NCBI GenBank assembly: GCA_029939785.1
Contig: JAOZSG010000024.1
Coordinates: 1-9,018 of the forward strand
Source of the DNA: Fidelibacterota bacterium
GTDB taxonomy: Bacteria > Fidelibacterota > UBA2242 > JAFGTP01
DNA length: 9,018 nt
Reading direction: 5' to 3'
Position 1 is the stretch's first letter, and every line of letters begins with the position of its first letter. Position numbers and translations under genes: made by a program. The notes under the pieces were generated by a model, which saw only the letters and a program-made list of their open reading frames with translations, had not been told where the DNA came from and searched no databases. Below, one piece after another: positions 1-6,978 of this stretch.

Positions 1-13
1 ATTTTCCATAATC

Positions 14-1468
14 CTATTCAATCCCCAATTTCTTCAATCTCGCCCGAAAAGTATGTGCTTCCAATCTAAGTAATTTTGCTGCTTCAGTTTTATTTCCACC
101 GGTTTTTTGAATAGCTAAATTGTAATATTGAGGTATAATTTCTTTATCAATATCAACACCTTCATCGGGAATATATATCTGATTTGATGAAGTTCCCGAA
201 TCAATTATTTTGATATTCTCTGGTTTGATTTTGTCACTGGCGAAAATTATTGCACTTTCTAAAGCATTTTGAAGTTGTCGAATATTTCCCGGCCATGAAT
301 AATTGATAATTTTTGTGATAGATGATTGAGATAATTTTTTATCTGTTGAATATTTTCTATTCAAATCTTTTAAAATATGTTGGGATAATAATATAATATC
401 ATTACCTCGATTTTTTAGAGGTGGCAGGGATATTTCTGATTTTACAAGTCGATAAAATAAATCTTCTCTAAATTTCTTTTGCTGTACAAGTTTACGTATA
501 TCTTTATTTGTTGCTGAAATTATTCTGACATTTACAGATATCTCTTCCAAAGAACCAACTGGCGTGAATTTCCCTTCTTGCAAAACTCTTAACAATTTGG
601 TCTGCATAAGTAATGGTAAATCTCCAATTTCATCAAGAAAAATAGTCCCTTTGTCTGCAAGTTGAAAATTCCCTTCCTTATCTGAAATTGCTCCTGTAAA
701 ACTTCCTATCTTATGTCCAAAAAATTCACTTTCAAAAAGTTCACTACTGATTGCCCCACAATTAACTTTAATGAATGGTTTTTCTTTACGTGAACTTGTA
801 TAATGAATTGCCTCTGCAACCAATTCCTTTCCGGTTCCACTTTCTCCATTTATAAAAATGGATATATCTGTGTTGGCAAACATATTAATTTGTTCTTTAA
901 TTTTTGTTATACTCTGACATTTGCCAATAATTTCGGGAAAATTTTGTTTCTGATTTTTGAGAGATTTATTTTCTCTTGCTAATTTTGTCAACTCAACTTT
1001 TAAACTTGTAACATTATTTATTTGTGGAAAATCATCAAGTTGAAAATTTACTTCTGATATTCCTGTTTCTCTCTGTACCTGAATCAGTTTAGCATCAATT
1101 ACTCCACCTTGCTGTAAAAATATCCAGCAGGAATGCATAGTTGGTGTGCCTGATGTTATGGAAATTGTATATTCAACTTTATCATTTTCATTCTGGATTT
1201 GTTTTACACTTTTGTACATTGCAGGATATACAGTATTGTAATCCGTTGGGTTTTCAATTAATGTTTCGCAATATCGAATTTGTGTTTTTGTATATTTTTT
1301 TTTGCAATATTGAAGAATATCCGATGCAGCTTTTAAATATTTTTCATTATTATAGAGTAAATAAACAATATCGAATTGCTCTTCATGAAGAATCGAAATG
1401 ATTGCTCCTGATTTTTCATTAATATGACAATCATTATTACCAATAAAGGTTAGAAGTATTTTTTTCAT
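14..1468 (-). CDS. RtcR-like sigma-54-dependent transcriptional activator with N-terminal CARF domain
   Basis: Cytoplasmic enhancer-binding protein (484 aa) predicted to sense a ligand and open sigma-54 promoters by ATP hydrolysis. Residues 1-150 resemble the CARF domain of RtcR, the activator of the rtcBA RNA-repair operon: a GAIISIL helix, the VYLLY strand, a NPTDYNTVY segment (RtcR has NPWDFEEVY) and the ligand-loop motif ITSGTPTMHSCW (residues 104-115). A short leucine-rich linker (about 155-176) leads to the AAA+ domain with Walker A GESGTGKE (208-215), the sigma-54 loop GSFTGA (255-260, usually GAFTGA), Walker B GTIFLDE (274-280), FREDLFYR (333-340) and sensor II WPGNIRQL (392-399). Residues 445-484 are a Fis-type helix-turn-helix (GGNKTEAAKLL). 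RtcR itself ends differently, so this is a relative rather than a clear orthologue. The ATG at 1468 has no Shine-Dalgarno sequence. The gene lies 69 nt after the alkD-like gene and may be cotranscribed with it. The fold is certain; ligand and targets are unknown. Confidence 0.95.
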   Translation of the reverse strand: MKKILLTFIGNNDCHINEKSGAIISILHEEQFDIVYLLYNNEKYLKAASDILQYCKKKYTKTQIRYCETLIENPTDYNTVYPAMYKSVKQIQNENDKVEYTISITSGTPTMHSCWIFLQQGGVIDAKLIQVQRETGISEVNFQLDDFPQINNVTSLKVELTKLARENKSLKNQKQNFPEIIGKCQSITKIKEQINMFANTDISIFINGESGTGKELVAEAIHYTSSRKEKPFIKVNCGAISSELFESEFFGHKIGSFTGAISDKEGNFQLADKGTIFLDEIGDLPLLMQTKLLRVLQEGKFTPVGSLEEISVNVRIISATNKDIRKLVQQKKFREDLFYRLVKSEISLPPLKNRGNDIILLSQHILKDLNRKYSTDKKLSQSSITKIINYSWPGNIRQLQNALESAIIFASDKIKPENIKIIDSGTSSNQIYIPDEGVDIDKEIIPQYYNLAIQKTGGNKTEAAKLLRLEAHTFRARLKKLGIE

Positions 1469-1537
1469 ATCAAAAAATAGAAATAATTTTAGAGCATAAC
1501 AATAAGATTTTCAGAATATAAAATATCAACTGATTTT

Positions 1538-2263
1538 CTAACAGTCTAAAATATAGTATTTCCTTCCACTCAAATATTCCGTTCGTTCTTCTCTTGAAAA
1601 CTTTTCAATGGCATATCTCAACATTGTTCTTGGCATTGTTTTATAATATTTCTCTAAAAATTCTTCCTCCACTTTTCTGTCTCTGTTTCCTATTTCTCTC
1701 AGCATCCATCCAACTGCTTTGTGAATTAGATCATGATTATCGTTTACAAGAATTTCTGCAATATTCAGAGCATCATTAAATTGTCCCTGCTTTATAAAAT
1801 GGAAAGTTGTCATCATTCCAATTCTTCGATCCCATAGCAAAGTGGATTTTGCCATTTGATATAAAACCTGTTTGTCTTTATCTATTAAATATGGTCCGAG
1901 AATATAATGTGCAGAAGAATCAACAAGATCCCAATTATTAATATATTCTGTATGTCTAAGGTAAAAATCACAAATTATTTTTTGCTCATCTTCTTTTGCT
2001 TTTTTAAAATGAAGAACTAAAATAAATAAAGAAAGTAACCTGATTTCATGATACTCTGATATAATCAATTTTTCAATATCCTCTAAAGTAATTGTCCTAT
2101 ACTTTTTTGAAATACCACGTAAAATCGGTACTCTGATTCCTAAAAATTTATCTCCTTCTCCATATCCACCTGGATATGCTTTGAAAAATTGATAAGAATG
2201 AGATGCTATTTTCTTGTTTGATAATTCTTCCAATTCCTTATAGATAGATTTTATAACACTCAT
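1538..2263 (-). CDS. DNA alkylation repair protein, AlkD-like HEAT-repeat DNA glycosylase
   Basis: Predicted base-excision repair enzyme of the AlkD family, which removes positively charged alkylated purines such as 3- and 7-methyl adducts from cytoplasmic DNA without flipping the base. From the ATG at 2263 the protein has 241 aa, close to the roughly 237 aa of Bacillus cereus AlkD. Family hallmarks are NNWDLVDSSAHYILG (109-123), where W111 and D115 match the substrate-binding Trp and catalytic Asp of AlkD, WDRRIGM (144-150) with the conserved Arg, and HKAVGWMLREIG (181-192) with the second conserved Trp. The rest is the expected helical-repeat solenoid. A longer in-frame reading begins at 2311, but the ATG at 2263 has an AAGGGA ribosome site 6 nt upstream and gives the usual family length, so I chose it. 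The RtcR-like regulator lies 69 nt downstream. The substrate range of this member is inferred from the family. Confidence 0.92.
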   Translation of the reverse strand: MSVIKSIYKELEELSNKKIASHSYQFFKAYPGGYGEGDKFLGIRVPILRGISKKYRTITLEDIEKLIISEYHEIRLLSLFILVLHFKKAKEDEQKIICDFYLRHTEYINNWDLVDSSAHYILGPYLIDKDKQVLYQMAKSTLLWDRRIGMMTTFHFIKQGQFNDALNIAEILVNDNHDLIHKAVGWMLREIGNRDRKVEEEFLEKYYKTMPRTMLRYAIEKFSREERTEYLSGRKYYILDC

Positions 2264-2268
2264 CTCAT

Positions 2269-2274
2269 TCCCTT
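2269..2274 (-). promoter_or_regulatory. Ribosome binding site deciding the alkD-like start
   Basis: On the minus strand AAGGGA is followed by TGAG and the ATG at 2263. The AGGG core ends 6 nt before the start codon, a normal spacing. It supports the internal ATG over the upstream in-frame start at 2311, which would add 16 residues that are not part of the family fold. Confidence 0.6.
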
Positions 2275-2326
2275 TTTTTTTAATATTGGACAATTTTTCA
2301 GATTGATGCAAACATTAATATATTTA

Positions 2327-2350
2327 TACTAATTAATTAGTAGTTTACTA
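2327..2350. promoter_or_regulatory. Palindromic operator candidate upstream of the alkD-like gene
   Basis: Positions 2327-2342 form a perfect 16-bp palindrome, TACTAATTAATTAGTA. A further TACTA at 2346-2350 makes three alternating TACTA/TAGTA/TACTA units. It lies about 65 nt upstream of the alkD-like start. On the minus strand it runs directly into TATAAA, which could serve as a -10 element, so a dimeric regulator bound here could control alkD and the RtcR-like gene. Because the stretch is very AT-rich, chance symmetry is possible. No binding protein can be named. Confidence 0.35.
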
Positions 2351-2365
2351 CAAATGTTTTATTAA

Positions 2366-2392
2366 CGCAGAGATCGCCAAGACCGCAGAGAA
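2366..2392. repeat. Short tandem repeat, three 9-bp units of CGCAGAGA type
   Basis: Three consecutive 9-mers are visible: CGCAGAGAT, CGCCAAGAC and CGCAGAGAA. Outer units differ only in the last base and the middle one is diverged. The stretch is clearly richer in G+C than the surrounding intergenic DNA. I recall similar GCAGAGA arrays as dispersed intergenic elements in many environmental bacterial genomes, but their function is unknown to me. Confidence 0.7.
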
Positions 2393-2444
2393 TTTTTAAG
2401 TTTTTCCCACTATGTAAACCATTTTTATCTTACTATCTATAAAA

Positions 2445-2472
2445 TTTCGTGTGTTTTCGTGTGTTTCGTGGG
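2445..2472. repeat. Short tandem repeat, three TTTCGTGTG units (CACGAAA on the other strand)
   Basis: TTTCGTGTG occurs at 2445-2453 and again at 2455-2463, and TTTCGTGGG at 2464-2472, so the period is 9 to 10 bp. It is 52 nt from the CGCAGAGA repeat. The arms TTCCCAC (2404-2410) and GTGGGAA (2468-2474) form a 7-bp inverted repeat that encloses most of the element. It resembles the CACGAA-type intergenic repeats I know from metagenomic genomes. No gene is supported here. Confidence 0.7.
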
Positions 2473-2499
2473 AATTTTTTTGTGACCTAGTATTCATAG

Positions 2500-2533
2500 A
2501 AACTAAAGAAAGGGCAGGATTATACCTGCCCTT
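2500..2533 (-). terminator. Rho-independent terminator after the aldehyde dehydrogenase gene
   Basis: On the minus strand AAGGGCAGG (2533-2525) and CCTGCCCTT (2518-2510) form a perfect 9-bp GC-rich stem with a 6-nt loop (TATAAT). It is followed by the imperfect T-rich tail TCTTTAGTTT. The stem begins 29 nt after the stop codon of the aldehyde dehydrogenase gene. The T tail is present only in the minus direction, so it should end that transcript and separate it from the alkD-like gene. Confidence 0.8.
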
Positions 2534-2562
2534 CACAATCATATTAGATTAAAATAGAAGTT

Positions 2563-4101
2563 TTAATCAAGATCAAACTTAATACCCTGTGCAAGAGGTA
2601 AATCTGCACTCCAGTTAATTGTATTTGTCTGACGTCTCATGTATGCTTTCCATGAATCAGAACCGGATTCACGTCCACCACCGGTATCTTTTTCACCACC
2701 AAATGCTCCACCAATTTCAGCACCTGATGTGCCGATATTCACATTTGCAATACCACAATCAGAACCACGATGAGAAAGGAATAATTGCTCTTTTTTTACA
2801 GAATCTGTAAATACAGCCGAACTCAAACCCTGAGGCACATCATTATGAATTTGTATTGCATCTTCATAATCGTCATATTCGATAATATATAGTAATGGAG
2901 CAAAAGTTTCGTCCTGAACAATTTGATAATGATTTTCTACTTCCATAATTGCCGGAGTTACATAAAAACCATTTTCCAGACCTTTTACAACATGTTTTTC
3001 ACCACCACACAATAATTTTCCACCGGATTGTTTAGCTTTTTCAATCGCATTCATCATATCATTTACAGCAGATTGATCAATAACCGGTCCCATTAAAACA
3101 CCCTCTTCTAACGGATTACCAATTGGAACCTGTGCATATAATTTTGATAAACGATTAACAAACTTTTCTTTAACAGATTTATTAATAATAATTCTCCTGG
3201 TTGATGTACATCTCTGACCAGCTGTTCCAACTGCTCCAAAAAGTGTTCCTCGAATTGCCATTTCCAAATCAGCATCTTCTGTTACGATTATGGCATTGTT
3301 TCCTCCAAGTTCAAGAATTGTTCTACCTAATCTTTTTCCTACAGCTTCACCAATACGTTTTCCCATTCTTGTACTTCCGGTAGCACTGATTAATGGAATT
3401 TTGGGATCGTTAATCATAGCTTCACCAACTTCTGATCCTTTGCCAATAATTAGGTTAAAAATACCGGCAATATCATATTTATCAACAACTGGTGCAATAA
3501 TATTTTGAACAGCAATTCCACATAATGGTGCTTTTGAACTGGGTTTCCAAATATTAGCATCGCCACAAATACCGGCTAACAAAGCATTCCACGCCCAAAC
3601 AGCAACAGGAAAATTAAAAGCAGTGATAATTCCAATAGTTCCGTAAGGGTGATATTGATCAAACATTCTATGATTTGGTCTTTCGCTATGCATTGTATAT
3701 CCATATAACATACGACTTTGACCAACTGCAAAATCCGCAATATCTATCATTTCCTGAACTTCACCGAGACCTTCTGCATAAATTTTCCCCATTTCAAGAG
3801 TAACTAATTTTCCAAGAGGTTCTTTATATTTTCTTAGAATTTCACCGATTTCACGAATAATTTGACCACGTAATGGTGCAGGTTTCATTCGCCATTTTTT
3901 AAAAGCTTCATCAGCTGCATCTCTTAATTTTTCGTAATCTTTAACAGTAGCCTGAATAACTTTTGCAATCGGTTTTCCATCAATAGGTGAATAAGAAATC
4001 AGCTCTTTACCATTGGTTTTTAACCAACCATCACTGCTTCCAAGACTAGCACCATAGTTTACTTCTTTGATACCCAACTCTTTTAAAAAATCATACTTCA
4101 T
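2563..4101 (-). CDS. amaB: ALDH7-family aldehyde dehydrogenase (L-2-aminoadipate semialdehyde / piperideine-6-carboxylate dehydrogenase type)
   Basis: Cytoplasmic NAD(P)-dependent dehydrogenase that, by family, oxidises 2-aminoadipate 6-semialdehyde (in equilibrium with piperideine-6-carboxylate) to 2-aminoadipate in lysine breakdown; relatives also detoxify other aldehydes. The 512 aa align end to end with human antiquitin (ALDH7A1): GEVQE (113-117), ITAFNFPVAV with N163, TGST (241-244), the general base in ELGGNN (E264), catalytic Cys in GQRCT (C298), ETFAP, and the C-terminal SGAEIGGAFGGEK plus LPLAQGIKF. GEVQE and the Arg before the catalytic Cys are ALDH7 traits tied to the aminoadipate substrate. 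A TTG at 4107 is also in frame, but the ATG at 4101 sits 8-10 nt after AAGGAGGAG and is preferred. The gene starts 44 nt after the EEP-family gene and ends at a terminator. No other lysine-catabolism gene is in the window, so the physiological role is open; the symbol reflects the family. Confidence 0.93.
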   Translation of the reverse strand: MKYDFLKELGIKEVNYGASLGSSDGWLKTNGKELISYSPIDGKPIAKVIQATVKDYEKLRDAADEAFKKWRMKPAPLRGQIIREIGEILRKYKEPLGKLVTLEMGKIYAEGLGEVQEMIDIADFAVGQSRMLYGYTMHSERPNHRMFDQYHPYGTIGIITAFNFPVAVWAWNALLAGICGDANIWKPSSKAPLCGIAVQNIIAPVVDKYDIAGIFNLIIGKGSEVGEAMINDPKIPLISATGSTRMGKRIGEAVGKRLGRTILELGGNNAIIVTEDADLEMAIRGTLFGAVGTAGQRCTSTRRIIINKSVKEKFVNRLSKLYAQVPIGNPLEEGVLMGPVIDQSAVNDMMNAIEKAKQSGGKLLCGGEKHVVKGLENGFYVTPAIMEVENHYQIVQDETFAPLLYIIEYDDYEDAIQIHNDVPQGLSSAVFTDSVKKEQLFLSHRGSDCGIANVNIGTSGAEIGGAFGGEKDTGGGRESGSDSWKAYMRRQTNTINWSADLPLAQGIKFDLD

Positions 4102-4109
4102 TTTCAACT

Positions 4110-4118
4110 CTCCTCCTT
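4110..4118 (-). promoter_or_regulatory. Strong Shine-Dalgarno site of the aldehyde dehydrogenase gene
   Basis: Minus-strand AAGGAGGAG matches the anti-Shine-Dalgarno sequence and ends 8 nt before the ATG at 4101. It would be too close to the alternative TTG at 4107, so it decides the start. Its strength is notable if the host were a typical Bacteroidota member. Confidence 0.75.
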
Positions 4119-4145
4119 AATAAAACTTTATAAAATACTTTTTAT

Positions 4146-4997
4146 TTACTTTATTCTAAATCTTGCTATTATAGGTAAATGATCTGAAGTATTTTGAACA
4201 GATTCATTGTTAATCACTTCAGTATTCAGTAAAATTAAATTCTTATTATAAAATATATAGTCATATTGTTTTGTTGGATTATTTGCCGGATAAGTTAGGT
4301 ATTGCTCATTAATAAATTTATCAGATCCAGATTGAAAATAATATTCTAATTCTTCAATATGTTGATTTTCTGATGTTAAATGAAAATCACCAGCAATTAT
4401 TATAGGTTTTTCTACCCCTTTTTTTGTAGAAAATTCAATAATTTCCTTAACTTGTTTTTCAGCCTGTATTGAATCTTTTGAAAGTTCTGTACTATAGATG
4501 TGTATATCTATTTCTCCTGCTTTCAATATTGCATGCAGTAAAGATTTGGGTTCATCATTTTCAGAAGTAATTAGAAATTTATTTTCAGCATATTTTATTG
4601 GATATTTCGAAAGAATCGCATTTCCATTCCATCCACCTTCCAATTTTACATTTCTGGCAAATGTAAATTTCATTCCCAAAACAGCAGCGATTTTCCTAGC
4701 CTGATCATCACGATATGTACGAACCGCTTTATTATCCACATTATTTAGGCAAATAAAATCCGGTGATTTTTCTTTAATTACATTTATTATTTTATCAAGA
4801 TTATATGAGCCGTCTCTGATTTCTCCATAATGAATATTATAACTCATTATAGAAATTGTTTCCGGAGTCGGAATTATTATTGTATCAGGTACCACTTTAG
4901 AATTAAAATACATTGCACTATATATTGCAACACCAATAATTATAATAATAAATGATAATAATAGTAAAAATTTAAAAAAATTAACTGCTCTTGCCAC
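4146..4997 (-). CDS. Membrane-anchored endonuclease/exonuclease/phosphatase (EEP) family protein with altered active site
   Basis: A 283-aa protein with one N-terminal hydrophobic segment (about residues 7-30) and a single EEP (DNase I-like) domain from about 48 to 283, probably outside the cytoplasm. Family landmarks in order are MSYNIHYG (51-58, N54), GGWNGNAILSKYPI (121-134), IIAGDFH (200-206, D204), YDYIF (245-249, D246) and TSDHLP (270-275, D272 and H273). Several catalytic positions differ from the norm. The metal-binding QEVD reads NNVD (85-88), the THLD motif reads TELS (170-173) so its His is Glu, and GDFN is GDFH. It may therefore be catalytically weak or dead, or use altered chemistry; the family hydrolyses nucleic acids, phosphoinositides and other phosphoesters. 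The GTG start at 4997 is set by AGGAG 5 nt upstream. It follows the transglutaminase-like genes after 154 nt and precedes the ALDH gene by 44 nt. Confidence 0.85.
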   Translation of the reverse strand: MARAVNFFKFLLLLSFIIIIIGVAIYSAMYFNSKVVPDTIIIPTPETISIMSYNIHYGEIRDGSYNLDKIINVIKEKSPDFICLNNVDNKAVRTYRDDQARKIAAVLGMKFTFARNVKLEGGWNGNAILSKYPIKYAENKFLITSENDEPKSLLHAILKAGEIDIHIYSTELSKDSIQAEKQVKEIIEFSTKKGVEKPIIIAGDFHLTSENQHIEELEYYFQSGSDKFINEQYLTYPANNPTKQYDYIFYNKNLILLNTEVINNESVQNTSDHLPIIARFRIK

Positions 4998-5002
4998 AGT
5001 TT

Positions 5003-5007
5003 CTCCT
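5003..5007 (-). promoter_or_regulatory. Ribosome binding site of the EEP-family gene, supporting a GTG start
   Basis: Minus-strand AGGAG lies 5 nt before the GTG at 4997. This start also leaves a complete N-terminal membrane segment, so GTG initiation is well supported. Confidence 0.7.
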
Positions 5008-5151
5008 AATTTCTATTTGATTAATCTATTGTTATAAAACCTTAATAATTTAAGTGAAATTTTTCAGGGAACAAGTCAAAACTATACTTTTTTACATTTA
5101 CTTCTTTTCCCATATAAAACATGAAAAATATATTGAATTAAACATATAACA

Positions 5152-6978
5152 TCACTTTAACTTAAATAATAATTCTGAGTAATGATCATCTGACCAAATC
5201 ATTATCATCTTTTTAAAATCGGAATAATCTTCAACACTAATTATTGACTTTTTAATTTGCAAACATTTTTTCAATATAATTACATTATTTATTTCTTTTA
5301 ATTCAAAAGATACTTTACCAAAATCTTTTCGAAAAAATATCTTTTTTTGTGGTGTTAACATGTTAACATTTTCCGGTAATAACAATTCTATTTCATAACA
5401 TTCCATATATGGTTGGTGGAGGTCGAGTGGTGTTGTCCGGTTTGAGATATTTGTATGAATTTCAGAATTCTCGTATCCCACTGAAAAACTTGGAATTTTC
5501 CAATATATGTACGCATTTTTTTCTTCCAACTCCTTGTTCATACTCAACTCAGTATTAACAACTGTTTTTTGCTGTGAAAGAACACATAGATTATTATTTT
5601 TTGTTTTCAATAATTCAAAACATGGATCAATCATTGTGTTTATATAATCATTATTTTCAAATATTTTATAATATGAATTATAAATACCTTTATAAGTAAA
5701 GCAACCATTACCTGACAATTTTAATTCATCATCCAATTTCAAATCAATTGTCATCAACTGCTTATTTGTCTTATAATTTGCACTTTTTATCTGTATAAAC
5801 ATTTTCATTCCTTTTGACAATCGAAATAATGTTTTACCAGCCAATAATGCTTCCATATTATTTTTCTGTGATTTCATCGGAGATAGATAGTTATTTACAC
5901 CGTCGATACTACAAACGACAATACACTTAGTAAATTGAGTCATTGATGCAATACTATCACAGAATTCACTATTTCTCGAAACAAAGACAGGATAAGCTTT
6001 CAAACCTGCTTCTTTGAGCAATGAGGTCAATAATATTGCTTTATCCCAACCGGTGCCAGAATTATCATTATATGTTTTCACGGCACTTTTGCTTTTATAT
6101 CCCAAAATATTCAAATCAATATTTACACTTCCTGTTTTATTTGCAACAAAATCCTGAAGTATTAGCATTTTTTTTGTTTGATTAATCTTATCTTCTAATA
6201 GATCATCTACTTTCTGTTTAATGATTGAATTTAAAATCAACCCATCTTCAACAATTGTGAAGAGATGAGAATAAATTTCATTCCAATTTTCAAGAGAAGA
6301 AAAAATAAGTTTTGGTCTAAAAAGTTCCACGTCTCCAATATTGGATTCATTAATTACAGGTTGAATTTTTTCCATTTTCCAAATATAAGTTTTCATTGAA
6401 TTTTTAATAGATATATCCGGTTCTTGTTCAAAATTCATAAATTTATATTGTAATTCAATATTTTTAGGAACACTTACTTTTATAATATATTGTTGAGTCG
6501 GAAAATTTTCTGATAAAACTTCAGTTCCCATTAATCCCAAAGCTGAGGAATTATTATTTTTCAATGTATAGGAAAAATCTATTACACTGCCAATTTCCAG
6601 ACCGGTATGAGTAACAACCATTTCACGTAAATGATTATAAGTTGGATCATTCAAAGCACCACGGGGCAACACTTCATTATAGCCATTTTCTGGAGTTTCA
6701 ACTCGTCTTCCATTTTTCATTATTGTAACAGATTTATTGATTATTAGTTTCTGATTTTTAGGATTGTAAACTATAAAATCTTCACCGAATAATCTTTGAG
6801 TTGCTCTATATGTATTCAATTTTACTTTCTTATGAAATGTATATGAAGTTTTTCCATCCATACCAAGTTTATACTCTTTTGTAATTTCCAAATATTCTGC
6901 ATCATATTCTGAAGCAAAAGAAAACGAGAATATATTTACTATGAAAAAAAACAATATTGCAATTTTAAAATATCTCAT
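5152..6978 (-). CDS. Secreted DUF3857 protein with degenerate transglutaminase-like domain
   Basis: A 608-aa exported protein: an N-terminal hydrophobic signal segment (residues 5-21, likely cleavage after FAS at 23), a DUF3857 beta domain (about 25-215), a transglutaminase-like domain (about 250-370) and a beta-rich C-terminal region. In the transglutaminase fold the usual GDCKDKA reads GTGWDKA (308-314), putting Gly310 at the catalytic Cys. The FNH motif reads FTK (349-351), and the LDP motif reads LSP (365-367). All three triad residues are thus lost, although the surrounding helix ILLTSLLKEAGL is well kept, so this looks like a maintained non-catalytic paralogue rather than a decaying gene. 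It overlaps the stop of the intact transglutaminase gene by 4 nt (ATGA), with AGGAGG 6 nt before its ATG, which suggests translational coupling. Related proteins are generally uncharacterised; a binding or scaffolding role is inference. Confidence 0.9.
   Translation of the reverse strand: MRYFKIAILFFFIVNIFSFSFASEYDAEYLEITKEYKLGMDGKTSYTFHKKVKLNTYRATQRLFGEDFIVYNPKNQKLIINKSVTIMKNGRRVETPENGYNEVLPRGALNDPTYNHLREMVVTHTGLEIGSVIDFSYTLKNNNSSALGLMGTEVLSENFPTQQYIIKVSVPKNIELQYKFMNFEQEPDISIKNSMKTYIWKMEKIQPVINESNIGDVELFRPKLIFSSLENWNEIYSHLFTIVEDGLILNSIIKQKVDDLLEDKINQTKKMLILQDFVANKTGSVNIDLNILGYKSKSAVKTYNDNSGTGWDKAILLTSLLKEAGLKAYPVFVSRNSEFCDSIASMTQFTKCIVVCSIDGVNNYLSPMKSQKNNMEALLAGKTLFRLSKGMKMFIQIKSANYKTNKQLMTIDLKLDDELKLSGNGCFTYKGIYNSYYKIFENNDYINTMIDPCFELLKTKNNNLCVLSQQKTVVNTELSMNKELEEKNAYIYWKIPSFSVGYENSEIHTNISNRTTPLDLHQPYMECYEIELLLPENVNMLTPQKKIFFRKDFGKVSFELKEINNVIILKKCLQIKKSIISVEDYSDFKKMIMIWSDDHYSELLFKLK

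Noticed and set aside
1141..1401. Plus-strand open frames (also at 1594-1779, 2619-2810, 3201-3508, 4498-4704, 7015-7359, 7812-8003 and 8140-8373)
   Set aside because: All lie antisense within well-supported minus-strand genes, show no recognisable domains and look like shadow frames.
1469..1537. Direct GATTTTC repeat (around 1506 and 1533) as a regulatory or terminator element before the RtcR-like gene
   Set aside because: Two 7-bp AT-rich copies are within chance expectation, and they do not form a stable hairpin.
2264..2311. A 16-residue longer N-terminus for the AlkD-like protein
   Set aside because: The internal ATG at 2263 has a proper AAGGGA site and gives the normal family length. 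The extension is low-complexity and lysine-rich.
2366..2379. Sigma-54-like TGGCGATCTCTGC on the minus strand upstream of the alkD-like gene
   Set aside because: The GG to GC distance is 8 nt instead of 10, and the match lies within the CGCAGAGA repeat, so it is a lookalike. I found no convincing -24/-12 promoter in the window.
2394..2497. A 33-codon minus-strand reading frame through the TTTCGTGTG repeat, starting at the ATG near 2494
   Set aside because: It has no ribosome site, is made largely of repeat sequence and lies just behind a terminator. It is most likely a chance frame.
4998..5151. Promoter between the second DUF3857 gene and the EEP gene: TTGACT (5079-5074) or a TAGTTTTG box
   Set aside because: No matching -10 stands at a standard distance from TTGACT, and the TAGTTTTG box lacks a TTTG about 20 nt upstream. 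A promoter may exist here, but the sequence does not show it.
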